Positions 30,099 to 36,233 of a stretch of DNA of 36,233 nucleotides are shown here, in pieces. The notes under the pieces were generated by a model. That model had not been told where the DNA came from. It saw only the letters and a list, made by a program, of their open reading frames with translations, and did no database searches. Numbering within the stretch: the first letter of the stretch is position 1; each line of letters starts with the position of its first letter. A program made the translations under genes and the position numbers. This DNA is from Zoopage sp. CT-All (lineage: Eukaryota; Zoopagomycota; Zoopagomycetes; Zoopagales; Zoopagaceae), in contig QZWS01000036.1 in NCBI GenBank assembly GCA_004114245.1, positions 1-36,233 of the forward strand, given 5' to 3'.

Positions 30099-30974
30099 CT
30101 ACCACTGGCTGGCGCTGCCAGCGGCCGGTGCATCGGCCCAATCCGACGACGCAGGCACGGCACCAGCCTCGGCCGCCCAGTCCGTCACTCCGGTCGATGC
30201 CATCGCGGCAACGGCCCCGGACGGCACCGACGCGTCCCAGTTGGCATCCGCCGCCGCCTGAGCATCCCACGTGCCTGCGGAGGCATCAACTCCAGCCTCG
30301 AGCGCAGCAACTTGCGCCGCGGCCAACTCAGCCTCCTTCTCGGCCTCCTCCGGGTCGCGGTAGAAGTAGAGATCGGGCATGACCTCCCAGTTCTGGTTAC
30401 GCGGGATGGTGCCGCGCAGGCGCAGGACCTCGCGCGCGAGCAACCACCACGCAAGACCCACTGCGTGACGACCCTTGTTGTTGGTGGGGATGGCCACATC
30501 GACGAAGCGCAGCGGCGAGTCCGTGTCGCAGAAGGCGATGACAGGGATGTTGACATACGACGCCTCGCGGATGGCCTGGTGGTCGACGCGCGGGTCCGTC
30601 ACCACAATCAGGCGCGGCTCCTTGAACGAGCGCGTGATGTAATTGGTAAAGTTGCCGGGGGTGAATCGGCCGGCGATGGCCTGGCAGCCGGTGAAGTTGG
30701 CAAACTTGAGCACCGCGCGCTGGCCGTACGGGCGCGCCGAGATGACGCACACGTCCGCGGGGTTCTCGACAGCAGCGATGATGCGCGCGGCAAGCACGAG
30801 CTTCTCCCAGGTCTTGCCGAGATTGATCAGGTGGATGCCGTCAGCTCGGCGACGGAAAACGTATGGCGCCATCTTTGCGTCAAGATTCTTGGCGCCGATG
30901 TGCGACTGCGCGGCAAGCAACAGTTGCATGGTGTGCTCGGAGGCAGCAAGCGCGGGCGGCAGCGGGGACGACAT
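30099..30974 (-). CDS. RPS0: 40S ribosomal protein uS2 (S0/RPSA)
   Basis: This small-subunit ribosomal protein at the mRNA exit side is required for 18S maturation. It is a single exon of 291 aa using the ATG at 30974; the frame extends further but not with conserved sequence. Conserved blocks are [80 protein letters not shown] and [20 protein letters not shown]. The C-terminal extension is Ala-rich with scattered Trp-Asp/Ala units (TWDAQ, NWDAS, DWAA, DWADA) ending SQW, like the TEWS-type repeats of eukaryotic RPSA. It lies between SPT16 and the UBP3 homologue, all on the same strand. The absence of an intron is unusual beside its multi-exon neighbours. Confidence 0.96.
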   Translation of the reverse strand: MSSPLPPALAASEHTMQLLLAAQSHIGAKNLDAKMAPYVFRRRADGIHLINLGKTWEKLVLAARIIAAVENPADVCVISARPYGQRAVLKFANFTGCQAIAGRFTPGNFTNYITRSFKEPRLIVVTDPRVDHQAIREASYVNIPVIAFCDTDSPLRFVDVAIPTNNKGRHAVGLAWWLLAREVLRLRGTIPRNQNWEVMPDLYFYRDPEEAEKEAELAAAQVAALEAGVDASAGTWDAQAAADANWDASVPSGAVAAMASTGVTDWAAEAGAVPASSDWADAPAAGSASQW

Positions 30975-31091
30975 GGCGGCGAGGGTGCGAGGGTCGGCGG
31001 CGAGGGCGTCGGCTGCGGAAGCGCAAAGGCAGAGCAAAAAGCATTTTTCTTTTCGCACCCCTGGCGCTTGATTATTGTACACAGATACAGG

Positions 31092-33852
31092 CTACGGCGC
31101 AAAGGCGCGCGCGTCGGCATACACCAGCAGGTATGCATCGCCGCCGCTAGTCCCCGTCGCGCGGTCAGTCAGCGATGCTGCCGGCCACTCTGCTGCCGCA
31201 GAGGCGCCCGGCGGAACCATGCTGATTACGTCCGAGGGCGACACGTCCCGCAGCGATGTGTCGTCCATGCGCATCCACCGCCCTTGCGCACCCCATGCGC
31301 CTGCACCCCGCGTCGATTGTGTCAGTACGTCGCAGGTGTAGTGACCGCCGGTTGCTTCCACGCCGTGGTGGTAGACAACTAGAGTGGATCAGTCTGCGAG
31401 GCCTGCTGCCACGCCACTTACCTGCAAATAATCGATAATCTGGTAATGCGGTGTTCGATGTCGCTCCCGTTCTCACGCCTGGCGCTCTTTTCTTTGCTGT
31501 CCACGTCGGATCCACGCGCAGTGACGTGCCATACGCCACCGGGCGCCGCACTTTTCTCACTCCCACCTCGGGATCGTACACGAACCGTTTCAGGTGCAGC
31601 ACCAACACGGGTGGCCATCGTTCCACGAGCACCCGTTTCTGCGTCTCACGGCCTCCGTCGATATCCTCGGGCTGGGTGAGTAAATGCAGCGCATCCTCGA
31701 TCCCATGCACCCCGGCAGGCGAGATGTCGAGGTGCAGTGCATGGAACGGCTCAAGCGTTGCCGAGTCTTTTACCTGCGGTGCACTCGATCCGCCGCCGCC
31801 ACTGACAACATGACGACGGACAATTGAGCGCAGCTGGCCGCCAAATATCTCGCGGATCGGCGATGATTGCACCTCGCCAACCTCGCGCGTCGTCATCGCT
31901 CGTTTGTTGCGGCCCATCTCGAGCCAGTCGCCCGACTCATTCGGTGGCTCAGCCGTGTCGGATCCTCGTGCTCCCAGAGAAAATTCCTCATGCAGTGTGT
32001 CCAGCAATGCACCCAGAAATTCCTCCGCATCCTCTTGTCGGCCACGCAGCGAGTCAAACTTGTTGCGTCGGCGAAGCGCATGGTACACGTAGCCAGGTGT
32101 AAACGGCGCCTCTGGCCCGTCCAAGCTATCCTCTGCATGTGCTTTCAAAGTCTCGGGTAACGCTGGTCGAGGTGGAGACGCTGCACGCATCGACGTGCGC
32201 CGAGGATGGCGTGCCTGATGCTGCGATCCTCTGCGAGACAAAGGCTTGACGGGGGAAAAGGCCTTGCCAGGTGGCGACGGCTGGCGCGGGGGAGTCGTCG
32301 ACTGTGAACTATCAGTGTCGAACTCATTCACAAATAGCATCCTGAAGTCAGGTTAGCGCCAGAATGAAAGACACCATACGACTCACATGGCTTGGATGAG
32401 TGGAAACGTCTCGCTGGCAGAATAGCTGCCGATTAAGTGGCCAGCCTGTGAAGCGAGATCGCGAAATAGATGATAAAATGGAGGGAGGTGGGCCAATGGC
32501 TGCAAAATCTACTAATTGTTGGTACTTTTGTGCTGACCATGCTGGACTCACTGCGTTCATGTAGCACGTGTTACCGTTGTTGATCATGCCGCGCGGTAAT
32601 GGTGTATCCCAGGAGTCTGATACTCCGTTGGTGGCGACCGACGAGTGTGCTGCAGGAGCCGACTTGGCGAACGAGCGACGACGGTATCTAATGTGAATAT
32701 GCTCCAGCGCCTGCTTCACCGTGATTGAGGTCTGAACGCCAGGAGACTTGGCCCGACCAGGGGTGGCAGTGCCGGTAGCGGCTGCAGCGACAGTGGCATT
32801 GGCGATAGCTGGCGAGGCGACACGAGAAGGAACTGTTGACGCATTGCTGGATTGAGGCTGAGATGGCGCAATATGCACCACCCGGGCTTCGGGGGCGCCT
32901 GGAGGCCGAAGCACTGCCGCCCAGCTTCTAACTGGCTTGGCCCACGCCGAAACAGGAGCGCTGACGGGTGCGGGTATCTCAGAACCGGGAGTCACAGCCG
33001 GTGATGCAGCCGGCATTGGCGAGGATAAGGCGGCATGAGAGATATGCACACCATTGGCCATGGGCTTTACCGAGGACTGCTCCGTCGTGGGCTCAGATTC
33101 GACGGTGTAGATATCGCCTCTATCTGGAGTGCTGTGCTCGGGGACTGTAGTCAGCTCCACAGCATCTTTTTGCTCCACTTCGATAGGTGATACTAAATTA
33201 TCAGCCTCGCATTCCACCAACATGGCATGTGATGCCGCAGATATGGCAGGACCCTCTTGCTCGATTAACGCCGCTTCGACGGTGGTCTTGCTGTCTGGTG
33301 TTTGATTACGTTTCTTGATCTTTCTTTTGGAAACTTTAGACACATCCGGGGCAGCCGGCGATTCAGGCAATAGTTCGGCAGTCACAGCGACTGGATCTGG
33401 GCTTATCGGCGCGATTATCACCGGATGTAGCTTGGAGTTTGAATTATCTGTGGCGATGACGAACTTCGTTGGCCCTGGCCCTGGCCCCGGGCGTGTGTCG
33501 ACAATGATCTCTATCAGCGGCGCGAACGCGTTCACACCTTGTCTCCATCATCAGCACGACATTTTATAATATAGTAATGTCCTGACCATTGTCCGTAATA
33601 GTGCCATTAGCATTCTCGGCCTCGGCCCCGGCGCACTCGACAACGGTGACAATGGGACGATCGGGATCTACTACCGTCTCGGACGATCGCCACACACTCT
33701 ACACGCATGTCGCCATCAAGCAGCCATCACAGCACAGGCAGTTCACTCGCCTTGTGCGGTACTCCAGAACACCCAAAGAGATCCTCGACCCGCAGCCCGC
33801 CAAACGTAATCTGGCGGTTTCGTATCTGCTGCGAGGAGCGGTCAGCCATCAT
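31092..33852 (-). CDS. UBP3: Ubiquitin-specific protease, USP10/Ubp3 family
   Basis: This is a cysteine deubiquitinase; yeast Ubp3 (with Bre5) acts in vesicle transport and ribophagy, and USP10 binds G3BP. Six exons: 33763..33852, 33587..33698, 32552..33537, 32387..32508, 31422..32341, 31092..31378. Introns are 64, 49, 43, 45 and 43 nt; the protein is 838 aa. The first 370 residues are low-complexity and disordered. The catalytic box GMINNGNTCYMNA ends exon 3 with nucleophile C392 and continues across the splice to ILQPLAHLPPFYHL. The QDAEEFL-like box is RGRQEDAEEFLGALLD. The His box is EATGGHYTCDVL (H756), with Asp in WMRMDD. The insert between the Cys and QDAEEFL boxes is Ser/Pro-rich. The two 5' exons are the least certain part. 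Confidence 0.9.
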
Positions 33853-34162
33853 GAGTGCCGCAGATGGGGGACGCCAGCACGCACCCTGTCCATGCGATCT
33901 GTTGCGTAAACGTGGGAATTGGCGCACACAGCAAGAGGGTTGAGAGAAGCGGATGATCGCGGGGAGGCGCGGCGGCGGCGGGGATTCGCGGGCGACAGGC
34001 GTTTCTGCGTTGCGGTCGTCGAAAACGAACCAGTCAAGCCAAAAAATTGCTTGGGATGAGACGCCTGCGGAGTGGAATTATGCAGCGCAACGGCGGATTA
34101 GGACAGCCTGAATCAAATCCGCTGCTCTATTCTCCACATTTACAAACCGTCAGTATTCTGCT
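33853..34162. other. Intergenic between UBP3 start and kinase-like paralogue B stop
   Basis: 310 bases with no recognised gene. The part beside 34163 (CACATTTACAAACCGT near 34135-34150) resembles the 3' flanks of the other two kinase-like copies, so the duplicated unit reached at least this far. The rest should hold the UBP3 promoter. Confidence 0.45.
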
Positions 34163-35548
34163 TCACTGCGCGTCGATACGTTTATTCGTCAAAAACTGAT
34201 GATGCTGCAATTGGCTCAGCGTCGGACGCTGGTCAATTGGCAGTCGAGTCAGTACGTAGAAATTCAGCGCCTCGGATCTGTCTGCCAATTTTCTCGGTAT
34301 GCCAGACTTTTCAATCTCATCCTGACTTTCAGCAGTTATTAAACCCCGCTCAAGCGATCCAACAGCATAGACTTCGGTAAGGTAATAGGCTTTCGGACCT
34401 TGCATGGCATCAGGTCTGGCATATGCCCCAAAATCCTTATTCTTAAGGTATGGATCGTAGCCTCCCGTAAATAGTCTTTCCTCTTCCCATTTGCTTGGGT
34501 AGAGCTTCACAATCTCCGGCTTGCTATCCATAGTGCTGGAAATATATGTCGCGAGTCCAAAGTCCCCGAGCTTGAGCGTGCCTGTCGATGTATCCACAAA
34601 TGCATTTACCAACTGGACGTCGCGATGCACCATACCGAGGCTGTGGATATGCATCAACGCGGCAATGAGCTGCGAGAGCATGCTGCGAGCAAATCCCGTA
34701 CTGAGCTTGTCAATGGATTTCAACCTCACGACTAATGCGTCAAGGTTGCTACCGCGAACCCACTCTTGCACCAAACACGCCACAGGTCGGTGTACGGGAC
34801 CAGATATGCTCTGCGTTGATTCCACGAACCCAAAGGTACCAAGATATCGAACAATGTTGGGGTGGCCACTTTTGGACGCAGCTTTGAGATGAGCCGACTC
34901 AACTAGCATGTCCCGAATCGTGTACGCACATTTGATGGCAACTTTGGAGTCGGGAGACGATTTTGGGACATTGACATTTGCTGCTGCCCAAACACGCCCG
35001 TAATTGCCCTGGCCGACTAGAGAGACCGGATCATAGATCGGGCGTTGATCCTTCAGCTTAGTTGAACAATAGTTCAAATACACACTCCAGTTGTCATTGG
35101 CTTCGCCATATAGAATCTCTGGCCTCTCAATATCGGAGCAGAGTGGGGGTGTGATGTTCGGTGTGTGCGTCCACGTGCGTGGATAGAGTATGATATCCTT
35201 TTTGGTATAAGGGCATTTGCCGTACTGAGACGGATGCACGGGTGGATACACGACCATTTCTGGGATGTTTGCATTCTGTGAGGACTGCCTCAACGAGTGT
35301 GGCAGCGGAAATTGAGATGGCGGCGGTGTCTTGTTTCCTGGTGCAGGAAATGGCTTTCCGCTCCCCACTCCTTTCTTTGCAGGCGATTGCCTCGGGGTTA
35401 ACCGTTGCGTATGAAGGTTCCTTTTTATGGCGCTGGGGCTTGTCAAGGGCCTGCTTGAGGAGGCGAGCACTGCTGGTGTGGATGACGTCGAGATCAGAAA
35501 CGCCGACGCAACAGCACCGATGAACATCACCTGGACCTTGGACAGCAT
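34163..35548 (-). CDS. Signal-anchored protein-kinase-like protein, paralogue B
   Basis: This is a single exon of 461 aa, collinear with the gene at 12607-13962. Residues 5-21 form a hydrophobic signal or anchor, followed by a Ser/Pro/Lys linker. The shared block HPSQYGKCP...YPRTWTHTPNITPPLC is nearly unchanged, more so than the linker. The kinase-like domain has the glycine loop GQGNYGRVW, VAIK with K206, GHPNIVRYLGTFGFVEST, HIHSLGMVHRD with HRD at 308-310, Gln at 312 instead of Lys, N315, and DFG at 329-331. The ending is LTRLPIDQRPTLSQLQHHQFL. The cysteine positions in the N-terminal block are kept in both copies. The function is unknown; retention of most active-site residues argues against simple relic status. 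Confidence 0.85.
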   Translation of the reverse strand: MLSKVQVMFIGAVASAFLISTSSTPAVLASSSRPLTSPSAIKRNLHTQRLTPRQSPAKKGVGSGKPFPAPGNKTPPPSQFPLPHSLRQSSQNANIPEMVVYPPVHPSQYGKCPYTKKDIILYPRTWTHTPNITPPLCSDIERPEILYGEANDNWSVYLNYCSTKLKDQRPIYDPVSLVGQGNYGRVWAAANVNVPKSSPDSKVAIKCAYTIRDMLVESAHLKAASKSGHPNIVRYLGTFGFVESTQSISGPVHRPVACLVQEWVRGSNLDALVVRLKSIDKLSTGFARSMLSQLIAALMHIHSLGMVHRDVQLVNAFVDTSTGTLKLGDFGLATYISSTMDSKPEIVKLYPSKWEEERLFTGGYDPYLKNKDFGAYARPDAMQGPKAYYLTEVYAVGSLERGLITAESQDEIEKSGIPRKLADRSEALNFYVLTRLPIDQRPTLSQLQHHQFLTNKRIDAQ

Positions 35549-35692
35549 ATTCGGTCAGCAGTAGTTGAATTTTAGCCGGGTAGTGGCGGTTGAATTGGTA
35601 GCGGGTTGGGGTGATTGTTTCAGAGATGACGAGGACGCGCTGGACTGAGACGAATGCAACACACATAAATCTACATTGAACATGCACAAGGC

Positions 35693-36233
35693 TTAGACAG
35701 CGTCATGCCCTAACCGAGGTCTAAGGAGCACTCTGCGTGCTGCTTCAGTCTCGTCGTCCTCATCTGCTACGCCCTGACCAGCTGGCGATGCCGTATAGGG
35801 TGTAGACATGTCCAGTCTCACCTCCCATCGCACGCCATCTGTTAACGAGCCGGCGTACGTATCCCTGGTGCGGAGCGGCACTGGCCAATACCACGGCCTA
35901 GGACCCAGCACTTGCATCATATTCTTGCGCCAGCCTAGGTCAAACGCGTTCTCTGTCGGCTTGACGCCCTGTACATGTGCATTATAGCGATGTCGCTGGA
36001 AGTTCTCGATCGTGGTTATGTTGCTGGCGAGTAAATACGTGTGGAACACCGAGAACCCGATCAACGTTGGCGCGAAGATGACTGACGCGACGGTAAGGAA
36101 GACCCAGTGCACCGTGATCTCGGCCACCACACCAGACTACAGCAAAGGTGAGGATAGAGGGCATCACAAATAAACATACATCGCCAGAGAAAAGATTGTA
36201 TATGACTGGTGCCAGGCAGGCGAATATGTACGA
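35693..36233 (-). CDS. DHHC palmitoyltransferase, C-terminal part (5' partial)
   Basis: Two exon pieces (36180..36233 at the window edge and 35693..36136) flank a 43-nt intron. The catalytic Asp-His-His-Cys zinc domain lies beyond the edge. What is visible is the membrane helix pair (IFACLAPVIYNLF and HWVFLTVASVIFAPTLIGFSVF). Next comes the post-helix TTxE motif in SNITTIENF. The PaCCT-like segment NAFDLGWRKNMMQVLGPRPWYWPVP follows. The N-x-F-D-L-G...N-x-x-Q-V-x-G...W-P pattern matches the Pfa3/ZDHHC2-15-20 group, whose yeast member acts on vacuolar Vac8. The tail is acidic and variable. The assignment to Pfa3 rather than another fungal DHHC protein is tentative. Confidence 0.82.

Noticed and set aside
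30975-31082. Upstream extension of uS2 to 31082
   Set aside because: The 36 extra codons are not conserved and include a Cys/Leu-rich stretch; the ATG at 30974 begins the family N-terminus.
29748-31382. Plus-strand open frame of 544 codons
   Set aside because: It lies antisense to SPT16 exon 1, uS2 and the UBP3 end, with Arg/Gly/His-rich composition typical of the complement of GC-rich coding sequence and no domain.
1-36233. CRISPR arrays, rRNA genes, prokaryotic operons
   Set aside because: No regularly spaced repeats or rRNA signatures were seen; all gene structures are eukaryotic.

Overview
The window looks like a compact nuclear contig from a fungus. The basis is a set of conserved eukaryotic single-copy genes packed tens to a few hundred bases apart on both strands. 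I infer about 41 GT-AG introns. All but one are 41-64 nt, and several carry CTAAC/CTAAT-like branch sites. A complex I subunit (NDUFS6) and a membrane-type class 2 dihydroorotate dehydrogenase point to a respiring organism that kept complex I, so not a Saccharomyces- or Schizosaccharomyces-like yeast. I cannot place it more precisely. No tRNA, rRNA or CRISPR array was recognised.

Layout. 1-2.5 kb: the 3' part of a non-LTR retrotransposon (RNase H plus Cys/His C-terminus). 2.7-9.3 kb: a dense housekeeping block with a small secreted Cys-containing protein, DHODH, the calcium sensor NCS1, SEC61-gamma divergent with EMC7, TFIIH subunit TFB5 divergent with the syntaxin TLG2, and mitochondrial uL5m. 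9.3-14.3 kb: an accessory, more AT-rich stretch with an AT-hook protein, a decayed kinase-like gene carrying a 132-bp solo LTR, and an intact kinase-like paralogue. 14.8-19 kb: RPC82, ALKBH6, the SAGA/TREX-2 subunit SUS1/ENY2, and NDUFS6. 19-26 kb: an unassigned membrane protein, the G-patch splicing factor SPP2, an unusual protein kinase, and a choline-transporter-like protein. 26-34 kb, minus strand: SPT16 (13 exons), ribosomal protein uS2, and a USP10/Ubp3 deubiquitinase. 34-36 kb: a third kinase-like paralogue and the C-terminus of a DHHC palmitoyltransferase running off the edge.

Most genes are unrelated housekeeping functions, but some neighbours share a theme. SEC61-gamma and EMC7 are both ER membrane-insertion components and are read divergently from 38 bp. 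SUS1 and NDUFS6 have start codons only 23 bp apart. The most unusual content is a family of kinase-like proteins with an N-terminal hydrophobic signal or anchor (two intact, one pseudogene). They keep VAIK, HRD, Asn and DFG but have Gln where protein kinases have the catalytic-loop Lys. They look lineage-specific and exported. The pseudogene has lost many CpG sites by transitions, and a solo LTR with a 5-bp target duplication was later inserted into it. Multi-exon models were assembled by hand from reading frame, splice consensus and remembered family sequence. Exact starts and a few splice sites remain inferences.
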